This document shows, piece by piece, positions 27,485-38,457 of a stretch of 64,000 nt of DNA (its first letter is position 1; each line of letters begins with the position of its first letter). Source of the DNA: Tessaracoccus massiliensis (GTDB lineage Bacteria; Actinomycetota; Actinomycetes; Propionibacteriales; Propionibacteriaceae); NCBI RefSeq assembly GCF_000826065.2, contig NZ_LN623543.1:722144-786143 (forward strand). The letters run 5' to 3'. A program made the position numbers and the translations under genes. The notes beneath the pieces are model-generated. The model ran no database searches. It worked only from the letters and a program-made list of their open reading frames with translations, and was not told the origin of the DNA.

Positions 27485-27792
27485 CAGTCCAGCACCGCCT
27501 GGAGCACCCAGTCTTCCGCGCCGATGGTGCGGGCCAACTCGTAGACGCCGCGGTGCCGGCCGTTGCCGGCCTCCACCCGCCACACCTCGCGCTCGCCCAA
27601 CACATCCGTCCCGGCCGCCGTCGCCTCGGTGACCTCGCCGCGGGCGGCGCGCGCCTGCCGCCCCGCCCACCACGGCGTGGCTCGGCTCCACCGGCTCTGC
27701 ACCTCTTTGACCAGCAGCAGCCGGTCACGCCAGATGAACTGTCTGGGCTCATCGGCGAACAGCACGAAAATGGGGTCGTTGTAACTGCGCAT
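27484..27792 (-). CDS. DUF6504 protein of the dnaE2 operon
   Basis: The 102-residue product (MRSYNDPIFVLFADEPRQFIWRDR at its start, split here at 20 or so residues) has a central basic stretch and a C-terminal VWRVEA region ending in WVLQAVLD. It matches the DUF6504 type that often accompanies Y-family or DnaE2 genes in actinobacteria. A role in translesion synthesis is inference from context. It heads the operon and is coupled to dnaE2 by a TGATG overlap. Confidence 0.7.
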   Translation of the reverse strand: MRSYNDPIFVLFADEPRQFIWRDRLLLVKEVQSRWSRATPWWAGRQARAARGEVTEATAAGTDVLGEREVWRVEAGNGRHRGVYELARTIGAEDWVLQAVLD

Positions 27793-27963
27793 GGGGCCAC
27801 CTCCCGGGGAACACGTGAATAGAACAAGTTGTGCTTTCGACCCGGGTGCCCCGGCCCGGCGCAGGGGTCGAGGCTACGCCGGGCCGGGGCGGCCCATTCA
27901 CCGCACGCCTGTTCCGACCAGAGCTTCCCCGAACTAATCGAACAGGTGTGCAGTGGTAATCAC

Positions 27964-27970
27964 TATAGAT
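27964..27970 (+). promoter_or_regulatory. Candidate -10 element for the 28003 gene
   Basis: TATAGAT lies 33 bases upstream of the ATG in the 210-bp divergent spacer. No convincing -35 was seen. The spacer also has a weak half-match to an actinobacterial SOS box at 27938 (TCGAAC then AGGT then GTGCAG). Confidence 0.35.
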
Positions 27971-28002
27971 CCCTCCTCCGACAAAAGAAAAGAGGGCCTA
28001 CG

Positions 28003-28974
28003 ATGACGGTCATGCTCATCGTCCGCGGCGCCACCCTGGCCGGCCTGGCCGCCGCTGCCCGGCTGGCCAGGCTGGGCCACGAGGTGACGCTCGACGCGGC
28101 GGGCCACGTCCCTGACCCGCTCCCCCCCACAATCGTGCTGCCCGCCACCTGGCGGGACCTGTTCAAGAAATCCGGCGCCCACCTCGTCACCGCGCTCAAC
28201 GGCGCCGGGCTTGAACTCACGGAGGCGCCGCCCACCAGGCACGTGCTCGGCGACGGCACCGTCCTGGAGCTACCCAGCGAGCGCGGCGCGCAGTTCTATG
28301 CGCTGTCGGACGCCTTCGGCAAGGATGAGGCGGCGCGGTGGCGGGACCTGCTCGACGACCTGATGCCGGTGTGGGAGGCCTTCCGACGCCACGCACTGGA
28401 GGGCACGGAGCCGGTGCGCACGAAACAGCAGCGCGCCGCGCTCTGGCTCGACCGCAGCGTCGCAGACGTGGCCGGCAGGCTGGGCACGCCGTTGGCCGAC
28501 GTCGTGCTCGCGCTGGGCCCCGAGCGGCCCGGGATGGCGGCCCTCCCCCTCCTCCTGGAGCGGATGTTCGGGCGCTGGCAGGTCACCCGGGCGGGGGGTC
28601 CGCAGCCGGCCGACCTGCTCGTCGACCTGCTCCGGACCAGACTGGCGGAGCGCGGCGTCCGCACCGTCGAGACCTACGACGGGGAGGCCGACATCGACTG
28701 CCGTCCAGCCACTGCGAAGACCCGCTGGTGGCAGCGCCCTCCTGCGCTGGGCGTACCGATCAACGACGGCGGGCAACTACGGGCCTCGTCCGCCTCGCCG
28801 GCCGGGGCCGCACCCTGGGCGCAGTTGGCCAGCGCCGCGTTGGCGGTCTACGAGCTGCACGAGCGGCTCACCGGTGAGGACCCGCGCCCCACCAACAAGG
28901 AGTTCACTCTGCCGCGTCTGAACTGGCCGGGGCGGGGCGACGCAGCCACCGCCACAGCAGCAGGCCTGCGATGA
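28003..28974 (+). CDS. Rossmann-fold FAD/NAD-dependent oxidoreductase-like protein
   Basis: The 323-residue product opens with LIVRGATLAGLAAAARLARLGHEVTL-type beta-alpha-beta structure, a degenerate GxxxxG dinucleotide motif as in phytoene-desaturase-like flavoproteins. The rest contains no second FAD motif that I recognise, and the protein is shorter than most desaturases. The start is the ATG after AGAGGG. A conventional substrate cannot be assigned. It may be a reduced flavoprotein or have lost activity. Its last 71 bases overlap the convergent ccdA-type gene, which is unusually long for a convergent overlap. Confidence 0.6.
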   Translation: MTVMLIVRGATLAGLAAAARLARLGHEVTLDAAGHVPDPLPPTIVLPATWRDLFKKSGAHLVTALNGAGLELTEAPPTRHVLGDGTVLELPSERGAQFYALSDAFGKDEAARWRDLLDDLMPVWEAFRRHALEGTEPVRTKQQRAALWLDRSVADVAGRLGTPLADVVLALGPERPGMAALPLLLERMFGRWQVTRAGGPQPADLLVDLLRTRLAERGVRTVETYDGEADIDCRPATAKTRWWQRPPALGVPINDGGQLRASSASPAGAAPWAQLASAALAVYELHERLTGEDPRPTNKEFTLPRLNWPGRGDAATATAAGLR

Positions 28975-29728
28975 CGACGATCACGGCCACGACGGCGAGG
29001 TCCGGGATCCGCAGGCCGATCTCTCGCAGCCAGGACTCGAGGTAGAACTGCTGCGTCGCGTCCAGGATGCCGCCGATGCCGGTGGTGGCGTCGGTGGTGA
29101 TGAACACGACGCCCACGCCGATGAACAGCAGCCCGGAGACGATGCCGAGCACCGAGGTGATGAACGGACCCAACTGGAGGGGGCGCGGCCGCATGCGCTC
29201 GCCCAACCTCAGCCGGTCCCACACCAGGGCCAGGACCAGGAGCGGCACCACCATGCCGGCGCCGAACAGGGCCAGCAGCAGGCCGCCGCGCACCGCGTTG
29301 CCGCCCACCGCGGCGACGGTCAGCACAGCGCCCAGCAGCGGGCCGGTGCAGGCGCCGGCCAGGCCGTAGGTCATGCCCAGCAGGATGGCGCCGAGCGGGC
29401 CTTTGGGGTCGCCGCGCTGGGTGAGACCGGGGATCGGCAGCTTGATGCCCAGCGCCATGATGAGACCGAAGATGATCAGCACGATGCCGCCCACCAGCGC
29501 GAGCGTGTCGCGGTGGGTGGTGAGCAGGCCGCCCAGCGCCCCCGCCGCCAACCCCAGCGGGACCAGCGTGAGCAGCAGGCCCAGGTAGAACAGCGCGGTG
29601 CGGCCCACGAGACGGGCGCGCCGCTGCCCGAAGGCGTAGGCGAAGAAGGCCGGCAGCACTAGGGCCGCGCACGGGCTGAGGATGGCGGCGATGCCGCCGA
29701 GGAAGGCCCCGGCGTAGCCGATGGTCAT
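28904..29728 (-). CDS. ccdA: CcdA-type thiol-disulfide transmembrane transporter
   Basis: CcdA proteins carry reducing equivalents across the membrane for cytochrome c maturation or DsbA-like partners. The 274-residue product has about six to seven membrane helices. It has a conserved ILSPCAALVLPAFFAYA near residue 17 and a second cysteine in GLAGACTGPLLGAVL near 118, placed like the CcdA redox pair. A basic hydrophilic tail follows the last helix. It overlaps the preceding DsbA-like gene (ATGA), so the two form a redox unit. Confidence 0.88.
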   Translation of the reverse strand: MTIGYAGAFLGGIAAILSPCAALVLPAFFAYAFGQRRARLVGRTALFYLGLLLTLVPLGLAAGALGGLLTTHRDTLALVGGIVLIIFGLIMALGIKLPIPGLTQRGDPKGPLGAILLGMTYGLAGACTGPLLGAVLTVAAVGGNAVRGGLLLALFGAGMVVPLLVLALVWDRLRLGERMRPRPLQLGPFITSVLGIVSGLLFIGVGVVFITTDATTGIGGILDATQQFYLESWLREIGLRIPDLAVVAVIVVIAGLLLWRWLRRPAPASSDAAE

Positions 29729-30591
29729 CCGAGCTTGGCGGCTTCCTGCTCGATGATGCGTTCGAACTCGGCGATGGGCTGGGCGCCGGTGAAGAACTGG
29801 GTGCCGACGACGAAGGCCGGCGTGGCGGTCACGCCCATGTCCTGCGCCTCCTGCGAGTCGTTGAGCACCGCCTGCCGGAGTGCCGACTGCTTCCAGTCCT
29901 CCTCGAACTGCACGGGGTCGAGCCCCAGATCCGCGACGATGCCCATCACGAGCTCATCCGGGATGTCGGGGTGCCCCTCGTTGGGGGTGGCGGCGAAGAT
30001 CGCGTGCTGGAACTCGAAGAACTTGCCCTGCAGACCTGCGGCGCGCGCGGCCGTGGCGGCCTTGATCGACTCGTCGCCGAACAGCGCGAGGTCGCGGAAC
30101 TCGACGCGCAGCGTGCCGTCGTCGACGTACTTCTGCAGCAGCGGCAGCGTCTCCTCCGCGAACACGGAGCAGAACGGGCAACGGTAATCGGCCCACTCGG
30201 TCAGCACCACCGGCGCGTCGAGCGCGCCCATCGCCATGGGGTCGCCCTCCATGCGCCGCGGGAACTCCTCGGTGACCCACCTCTCATAATCGGCCTGCTG
30301 GGCGCCGGCATCCGTGCCCTCCTCCGGCGGCGGTACGGCCTCGGCGGGATCCCCGGTGGGCACCGCTGCAGGATCCTGCGCGGCAGGCTCCTGAGCGACG
30401 GGGGCCTCCGCCGTCGGGGCCTCTGCGGCGGGCGCGGTGGACGCGGGCACCGCTTCACGGTTGGGCGCCGCCTGATCGAGCGGCCTCGTCTGCGAGAAGG
30501 CGATCAGGGCGATGACGAGCGCGACGAACACGCCGAGCACGATCCATTTGTCCGTGGTCATCGCCTTCTTCTGCTGCTGGGGGGTGCTCAT
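29725..30591 (-). CDS. DsbA-family thiol-disulfide oxidoreductase, membrane-anchored
   Basis: The 288-residue product has one N-terminal membrane helix (about 16-33), an Ala/Pro/Glu-rich linker (about 40-100), and a DsbA-like thioredoxin domain with active site CPFC at 138-141, preceded by LTEWADYR. The cis-Pro region is near TPAFVVG. It faces the outside of the cell, where it would oxidise or isomerise disulfides with electrons handled by the adjacent CcdA. The start is the ATG of MSTPQQQKK; longer reading is in a region without coding character. Confidence 0.88.
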   Translation of the reverse strand: MSTPQQQKKAMTTDKWIVLGVFVALVIALIAFSQTRPLDQAAPNREAVPASTAPAAEAPTAEAPVAQEPAAQDPAAVPTGDPAEAVPPPEEGTDAGAQQADYERWVTEEFPRRMEGDPMAMGALDAPVVLTEWADYRCPFCSVFAEETLPLLQKYVDDGTLRVEFRDLALFGDESIKAATAARAAGLQGKFFEFQHAIFAATPNEGHPDIPDELVMGIVADLGLDPVQFEEDWKQSALRQAVLNDSQEAQDMGVTATPAFVVGTQFFTGAQPIAEFERIIEQEAAKLG

Positions 30592-30650
30592 GGGCTCACT
30601 CACATCACTGCCGACTCGGTTTCCCTCCCCACTCTGCCTCATGCCCCAAG

Positions 30651-30696
30651 CAGCGACCAACCCGGGGGATGACCAGCGACCAACCCGGGGGATGAC
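30651..30696. repeat. Two tandem 23-bp repeats in the dsbA-helD spacer
   Basis: Units 30651-30673 and 30674-30696 are identical 23-mers, each carrying ACCCGGGGGATGAC. A third CCCCGGGGGT lies at 30734-30743 next to the helD start. The divergent 195-bp spacer thus has three copies of a CCCGGGGG core, a layout expected of operators for one regulator of both directions. The regulator is unknown. Confidence 0.5.
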
Positions 30697-30786
30697 ACTG
30701 TCACCGTTGATGCGCGGACCGGTCACCCCCCGTGACCCCGGGGGTAGTAGGGTTGACTGTCTGTCTTTCACGGAGGAAGGTCTGAT

Positions 30787-32982
30787 TTGACCAGCACATC
30801 GCGCGCTGACCTCGACCGCGAGATCGCCAAGGAACAGGCGCACGTCGACCGGGTCTACGCCAACCTGTCCACGGCCACCGCCAGCGCCAAGAACCTGGCT
30901 CGGCAGGGCCGCGAGATCTTCGTCACCGACCGCACGGATTTCCTGCGTGAGGAGATGGGCACCGCGCTGTTCGAGCGCGACGCGTTCGCCTACCAGGCCG
31001 CCAAGCGGCTGGCCATCCTCGACGCGGAGCACGAGGGCCTCGTCTTCGGCCGCGTGGACCTGACCACCGATGAGACCCGCTACATCGGGCGCATCGGCGT
31101 GCGCGACGACGACTACGAGCCGCTGGTCATCGACTGGCGCGCCCCCGCCGCCGAACCGTTCTACCGGGCCACGCCCGCCGAACCCATGCAGGTGATCCGG
31201 CGGCGGGTGCTGCGCTGCCGCGACGACAAGGTGGTGGGCCTCGAGGACGACCTCCTCGACTCCTCGGTGGAGACCGACCTGCCCATCTTCGGCGAGGGCG
31301 CGCTCATGGCGTCGCTCAGCCGCGCCCGTGGCCGCACCATGCGCGACATCGTGGCCACCATCCAGGCCGAGCAGGACGAGGCGATCCGGGCCCCCTACCA
31401 GGGCGTCACGATCATCGCCGGCGGCCCCGGCACCGGCAAGACCGTGGTGGCGCTGCACCGCGCCGCCTACCTCCTCTACACGAACCGGGCCAGGCTGGAG
31501 AAGGGCGGCGTCCTCGTCGTCGGCCCCTCCAACGTGTTCATGAACTATATCGAGCGGGTGCTGCCCAGCCTCGGCGAGGATTCCGTGACGCTGAAAGCCA
31601 TCGGCGCGGTCGCCTCAGACGTGCTGGGCTTCGCCACCGAGCGGGTCGACGGCGCCGCTGCGGCCACCGTCAAGGGCTCGCTCGCCATGCAGAAGGTGCT
31701 CACCAGGCTGGTGCGCACTCCGCTGCCCGAACACGACGTCACGACCATGCGCGTCACCGTCAAGGGCGAGGTACTCAGACTGGGAGAGCAGGAACTGCAC
31801 AAGATCCGCGAGCAGGTCCTCTCCAGCGTCAAACTCAACCGTGGCCGGAAGATGGCCACGGACCTGGTGCTCAACGCGCTGCTGCGCAAGTTTCCAGACG
31901 ACGTCGAGATCGACCCCCACGAACTCGAGGAGCAGGTGCGCGAGCATCCCAACCTGCACTCCTTCATGGCCACCTGGTGGCCAGCGCTGAGAGCGACGCG
32001 GGTGCTGGCCAGGCTGGCAGATCCCGCCGTCGTCGACCATGTGGCGCAGAGCCTCGACGCTGGACAACGCGCCGCGCTGGTGTCGTCCTACGCCTGGCTG
32101 GCGGCGGCCGATGAGGGCGAGGAGATCGTGCGGGGTTGGTCCGTGGCAGACGTCGCTCTGCTGGACGAACTGATCCACATCCTCGGCACCCCGCCGGAGG
32201 AACAGCAGGAGATGGACGTGTTCCTCGAGGGCGGAGACGTGGCGGAGGTGCTGACCACCGCAGACATCCTGCGCCACGAGCGCCACACGGATCCGGATGA
32301 GGACCCGCAGACCACGTTCGCGCACATCCTGGTCGACGAGGGGCAGGACATCACGCCCATGCAGTGGCGGATGTTGCGCCGCCGCGGCCCCCAGTCGTCG
32401 TGGACCATCGTCGGAGACCCCGCCCAGAGCTCCTATCCCCACCAGCAGGAGACGGCCAAGGCCCTTGCCGACCTGGTGGGCCGGGCTCCCAGCCGCACCT
32501 TCACGCTCTCGACGAACTACCGCTCCCCCAGCGAGGTCTTCGAGTTCGCGGCCAAGGTCATCACCAAGGTCTTCCCCGATGCGGACCTCCCGAAGGCTGT
32601 GCGCTCCACGGGCGTCGAACCCCGCGTCGAGGCCACCACCTCCGACGGGCTGCACGAGGCGATGCGCGAGCACCTGCTCACCCTGGCGGCCAAGGTCAAC
32701 GGCACGATCGGCGTGGTCGTCCCGCCGTCGCGGCTACGCGACGTCCAGTTGCATGTCTTCCGCGACGATCGGCTGGCCGCGTTCGAGGATCGCATCATCG
32801 TGGTGACTGCCCTGCAGGCCAAGGGCCTGGAATACGACGGCGTGCTGGTGGTCTCGCCCGACGAGATCATCGCCGAGGCACCGGGCGGGGTCCGCGTCCT
32901 CTATGTCGCCCTGACCCGTGCGACGCAGATGATGATCACCCTGGACGTCGACACGTCTGACTGGCGCCAACTGCTGAACTGA
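30787..32982 (+). CDS. helD: HelD-type UvrD-like helicase, RNA polymerase recycling factor
   Basis: HelD proteins are SF1 ATPases that bind RNA polymerase and release stalled complexes. The 731-residue product has a long coiled-coil N-terminal arm (about 1-70, DREIAKEQAHVDRVY), Walker A GGPGTGKTVVALHRAAYLL near 215, Walker B HILVDEGQDITPMQW near 515, the motif GDPAQSSYPHQ, and the C-terminal VVTALQAKGLEYDGVLVV with YVALTRATQMM. Start at TTG 30787, with GGAGGAAGG seven bases upstream. Actinobacterial relatives include rifampicin-tolerance factor HelR; no rifamycin-associated element is visible upstream. Confidence 0.88.
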   Translation: MTSTSRADLDREIAKEQAHVDRVYANLSTATASAKNLARQGREIFVTDRTDFLREEMGTALFERDAFAYQAAKRLAILDAEHEGLVFGRVDLTTDETRYIGRIGVRDDDYEPLVIDWRAPAAEPFYRATPAEPMQVIRRRVLRCRDDKVVGLEDDLLDSSVETDLPIFGEGALMASLSRARGRTMRDIVATIQAEQDEAIRAPYQGVTIIAGGPGTGKTVVALHRAAYLLYTNRARLEKGGVLVVGPSNVFMNYIERVLPSLGEDSVTLKAIGAVASDVLGFATERVDGAAAATVKGSLAMQKVLTRLVRTPLPEHDVTTMRVTVKGEVLRLGEQELHKIREQVLSSVKLNRGRKMATDLVLNALLRKFPDDVEIDPHELEEQVREHPNLHSFMATWWPALRATRVLARLADPAVVDHVAQSLDAGQRAALVSSYAWLAAADEGEEIVRGWSVADVALLDELIHILGTPPEEQQEMDVFLEGGDVAEVLTTADILRHERHTDPDEDPQTTFAHILVDEGQDITPMQWRMLRRRGPQSSWTIVGDPAQSSYPHQQETAKALADLVGRAPSRTFTLSTNYRSPSEVFEFAAKVITKVFPDADLPKAVRSTGVEPRVEATTSDGLHEAMREHLLTLAAKVNGTIGVVVPPSRLRDVQLHVFRDDRLAAFEDRIIVVTALQAKGLEYDGVLVVSPDEIIAEAPGGVRVLYVALTRATQMMITLDVDTSDWRQLLN

Positions 32983-32993
32983 CAACGAGGGCC

Positions 32994-33304
32994 CCGGTCC
33001 CTGAGCGTCGCGCCCCGCGCTGGTTGAGCCCGCGAGTTCTACGAGCGGTGTCGAAACCCCTGAAGCGTCCCCAGCACCTCTCCACAGCGGGTGCGTTCCG
33101 CCCCGGCTGGGGAAGAAGGACGCGGGTGGTCATGCTGCGCTGCGCCAAGTGTCTCGCGAGTGACGCCGCAGAAAGGGACACTGCGTAACACGCGGGCTCA
33201 TAGTGGCACTCCGTGCGGTGTAGTCGCCGCACGGAGTGCCACCATGAACCGCACGAAATCGTTGTGTCAATCAGTACGTCGTCAGGGCGACGCTCAGGGA
33301 CCGG
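32994..33304. mobile_element. MITE-like element, 311 bp, 18-bp perfect terminal inverted repeats
   Basis: The gene-free 32983-33313 stretch lies between convergent helD and metF. Its ends carry the same 18 bases in inverted orientation (CCGGTCCCTGAGCGTCGC at 32994-33011; complement at 33287-33304). Inside is a perfect 16-bp hairpin with 8-base loop (33203-33218 with 33227-33242) and a GGTTGAGC/GTCGAAACC pair near 33022-33058. No transposase frame is present. I see no obvious target-site duplication at the ends. Confidence 0.55.
33203..33242. terminator. Perfect 16-bp hairpin between helD and metF
   Basis: GTGGCACTCCGTGCGG pairs with CCGCACGGAGTGCCAC across an 8-base loop. It is symmetrical and could terminate both converging transcripts. 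It lies inside the 311-bp inverted-repeat element. Confidence 0.5.
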
Positions 33305-33313
33305 TTGTGGCCG

Positions 33314-34204
33314 TCAGCCGACGTTCTTGAGTTCCGCGAGGATCTCGCGGGTCGCCTTGGAACGGTTCTGTGTGAAGAACTGCAGCCCGGGGGCGCCGGC
33401 GTCGAGGAGGGTGCGGCACAGCTCGAGGCAGTGGGCCAGGCCGATCTGCCGGACCTCCTCCTTCGAGCCTGCAGCACGCAGCTCGGCGACGAAGTGCTCG
33501 GGCAGCGGCTGGCCGCTCAACTCGGCGAACCGCTCGATCTGCGTGATGACGGTCAGCGGCATGATGCCGGGGATGATCGGCACATCGCAGCCCAGCGCCC
33601 GGACGCGGGCAACCATGTCGATGTAGGGCTGGGCGTCGAAGAACAGCTGGGTGATGGCGAACTCGGCGCCGGCCTCCACCTTGTCCAGCAGGATCCGCGC
33701 GTCGAGGTCCGGGTCGTTGGTGGTCTCATGCGGGTTGGCGAAGGCGGCGACACCAACGCAGAAGTCGCCCTGCTCCTTGATGAAGCGCACCAGCTCGGTG
33801 GCGTTGCGCAAGCCGTCCTCGTGGGCGACCCACTCCCCCCCACCGGGCATGTCACCGCGGATGGCCAGGATGTTGGTCACACCCACCTCACGGTAGGCGG
33901 CCAGCGCATCTGCGATGTCCGCGCGGGACTGGTCAACGCAGGTGAGGTGACCCACGGTGAGTGGTCCGTCGGCGCCGGCGATACGGCGGGTCGCGTGGAT
34001 GGTGCGGTCGCGGCGCGAGCCGGTGGCGCCGTAGGTGACCGAGACGAAATCGGGCTCCAGCGGGGTGAGCGCCTCGACGGCCCGCCAGAGGATGGGCTCC
34101 TCTTCCTCAGACCTGGGTGGGTAGAACTCGAAGGAGAACAGGGGACCTTGGGCCGAGGAGAACAACTCCCCCACCGACTGTGGTCTGGAGATCGTCGAAG
34201 GCAT
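33314..34204 (-). CDS. metF: Methylenetetrahydrofolate reductase
   Basis: MetF reduces 5,10-methylene-THF to 5-methyl-THF for methionine synthesis using FAD. The 296-residue product has LFSFEFYPPRSEEEEP near residue 20, DFVSVTYGATGSRRDRT, GHLTCVDQSRADI, NILAIRGDMP and AEFAITQLFFDAQPYI, all typical. The start is the ATG of MPSTISRPQ preceded by TTGGAGTC; an upstream ATG in frame (MVGVM) is an alternative. It is divergent from the polyprenyl synthase gene, as in Mycobacterium. Confidence 0.95.
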   Translation of the reverse strand: MPSTISRPQSVGELFSSAQGPLFSFEFYPPRSEEEEPILWRAVEALTPLEPDFVSVTYGATGSRRDRTIHATRRIAGADGPLTVGHLTCVDQSRADIADALAAYREVGVTNILAIRGDMPGGGEWVAHEDGLRNATELVRFIKEQGDFCVGVAAFANPHETTNDPDLDARILLDKVEAGAEFAITQLFFDAQPYIDMVARVRALGCDVPIIPGIMPLTVITQIERFAELSGQPLPEHFVAELRAAGSKEEVRQIGLAHCLELCRTLLDAGAPGLQFFTQNRSKATREILAELKNVG

Positions 34205-34239
34205 GACTCCAACCATAGGGAAGCCTGGAGACGGTCGAC

Positions 34240-34245
34240 TAAACT
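34240..34245 (+). promoter_or_regulatory. idsA: -10 box for idsA, leaderless geometry
   Basis: TAAACT ends 7 bases before the GTG start. Transcription would begin at or next to the start codon, with no room for a ribosome-binding site. Confidence 0.5.
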
Positions 34246-34252
34246 GCCCACC

Positions 34253-35333
34253 GTGCGCACTCCGTTTGACCCGACGTCCCCGCTGAGCCCTGAACTCCTG
34301 TCCGCCATCGGCGAAACCATCGAGGGCTTCATCGACAACCAGACGCAATTGCTGACCGAGGTGGGCGCCACCGATCTGCTGCCGATCGCACGGGAGGCGA
34401 CCGCGGGCGGCAAGCGACTGCGCCCCGCCTACTGCTACTGGAGCTACGTCGCGGCCGCCGGCCAGCCCGAAGATGCGCAACCGCTGCTCGACGTGGCCAG
34501 CTCCCTGGACCTGCTGCACGTCTCCGCACTGGTGCACGACGACCTGATCGACGCCGCGGACACCCGCCGCGGCCTGCCTGCCGCCCACAAGCGCTTCGAA
34601 GCCCTGCACGGCGAGCGCGGCGGCCGCGGATCGGCCACCGAGTTCGGCGTCTCGTCGGCGATCCTCCTGGGCGACCTCCTGCTCATGTGGAGCATCGAAC
34701 TGGCGGACCGCTCCGGCGCTCCGGGCCTGGACCGCGCCCGCCCGCATCTGAGCACCATGCGCTCCGAGGTGACCGCCGGGCAGTTCCTCGATGTCAGCGC
34801 CCAGTACGGCACCACAGGGGTCGCCGGAGTCGCCGAGGAACTCGACGTGGCCCGGCGCATCCTGGAGTACAAGTCCGCCAGCTACTCCATCCGTCGACCT
34901 TCCCTGATCGGCGCCGCTCTGGGTGGCGCGAGCGACCAACTGCTGGGGGCGCTCGGCGAGTTCGGCTCCGTCATCGGGCGCGCCTTCCAACTGCGCGACG
35001 ACGTCCTCGGCGTCTACGGCCGCCCCGAGGTGACCGGCAAGCCCTACGGAGGCGACATCCACGAGGGCAAGCGCACCGTGCTGGTCCTCACCGCCCTGTC
35101 CAACGCCTCGGACGAGGAAGCGCGCGAGCTCAGCGACATGCTGGGCGCCGAGGGGCTCACCGACACCGATATCGACCGCGCAGCCGAGATCATCGAATCG
35201 ACGGGTGCCCGGGCACACGTCGACGGCGTGATCGAGGAGAACATGCGACACGCGCTCGCTGTACTGGAGGACACAGAGATGACCGCTGACGGCCGCACCG
35301 CACTCGCGGAGCTGGCCGAGCGGAGCGTCAAGC

Positions 35334-35344
<11 letters not shown>
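34253..35344 (+). CDS. idsA: Polyprenyl (geranylgeranyl-type) diphosphate synthase
   Basis: The enzyme condenses isopentenyl diphosphate with allylic diphosphates to make precursors of menaquinone or polyprenyl lipids. The 363-residue product has GGKRLRP near residue 62, the first aspartate-rich motif VHDDLIDAADTRRG (about 93-106), and a second LRDDVLGVYGRP region with GKPYGGDIHEGKRTVL. The GTG start VRTPFDPTS follows a leaderless-type -10. The last bases overlap the GTG of the ATPase gene, indicating coupling. Chain length cannot be read from the sequence with confidence. Confidence 0.92.
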
Positions 35345-37684
<2,340 letters not shown>

Positions 37685-37709
<25 letters not shown>

Positions 37710-38362
37710 TCCTGCGCGCCGGGGTCGGCATCCCACGCGGCCTTGAGCGCATCTGCGATGGCCTGCGACTCGCGGAACGGGTCCGCTGCGGTGAACACCG
37801 CCGTCGAGACCGTGGCGCGCCGCGCACCCGCGGCGACGACCCGCTCGATGTTGGCCGACGCGATGCCGCCCGCCGCGAACCAGACGGGGCCCGGGGGCAG
37901 GGCCGTCGGCGGGTACTGCGTGGCCATCTCGGCGATTGCCCGGCTGGCCTCGCCGCCGACGACGGCGGGGCCGACGAAGCCGAAATCGAAGGGGTCGCCG
38001 TCAATCTTGTCGGCCCCACCCGCGTCGTCGATGGAGCGTCCCAGCAGCGCGAACTCGTGCGGCCGCCTGATGCCGAAGGGGCGCCAGCCCGGGCGCTTGA
38101 GGAACACGACATCGGCGCTGGCGGCCTCGGCCACCTCCAGATTGTCGGCCGCCACCAGCGTCTGGAGCCCGACGAGGCGGTTGCGGGCCACTCTGATCCC
38201 CTCGGCGGCCTCCTCGACGGAGCGCTCGCCCCGGGTGAGGATCAGCAGGTCCGCGCCGTGCGCGGCGAAATCCGCGGCCTCGGGACCGGAGCGCTCCGGC
38301 GGCACGACGAGCGCGAGGCGGGCCAGTCGGATACGGGTGGCGAGAGACAGTGGTGCGTTCAC
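37685..38362 (-). CDS. thiE: Thiamine phosphate synthase-like protein (ThiE/TenI)
   Basis: The 225-residue product is a TIM-barrel protein of the ThiE/TenI type. It has ARLALVVPPERSG at the first strand, GADLLILTRGERSVEEA, VVFLKRPGWRPFG, FGFVGPAVVGGE and WFAAGGIASANIERVVAAGA, the last giving the C-terminal phosphate-binding loop. The usual ThiE substrate motifs are partly altered, so a TenI-like or non-thiamine role is possible. A start at MNAPLSLATRIRL fits. It is divergent from the Ser/Thr kinase gene. Confidence 0.75.
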
Positions 38363-38451
38363 AAGGGCAATCTATAGCCTGCGGGGCGCGGGTGGCTGGC
38401 ACTTTGCCGAGGTGACCGCGCGCCCTCCCCCGCCCGCCCGGGTGGGGAGCC

Positions 38452-38457
38452 TACAAT
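38452..38457 (+). promoter_or_regulatory. pknL: -10 box TACAAT upstream of the kinase
   Basis: A near-consensus TACAAT precedes the first copy of the tandem duplication. In the second copy the same place reads GACAAT, so the upstream box is likely the active one. The mRNA leader would then include both copies. Confidence 0.45.

Noticed and set aside
27938-27953. Possible SOS/LexA box TCGAAC-AGGT-GTGCAG upstream of the dnaE2 operon
   Set aside because: Only 9 of 12 half-site positions match the actinobacterial palindrome, and it lies about 146 bases from the operon start. A LexA footprint would decide.
30700-30790. Rifamycin-associated element upstream of helD
   Set aside because: No palindrome of that type is visible. 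The CCCGGGGG cores do not match it.
28966-31458. Upstream extension of the DsbA-like gene to 577 codons
   Set aside because: The extra part lies antisense to helD and its spacer, has no motif, and a good ATG with a membrane helix exists at 30591.
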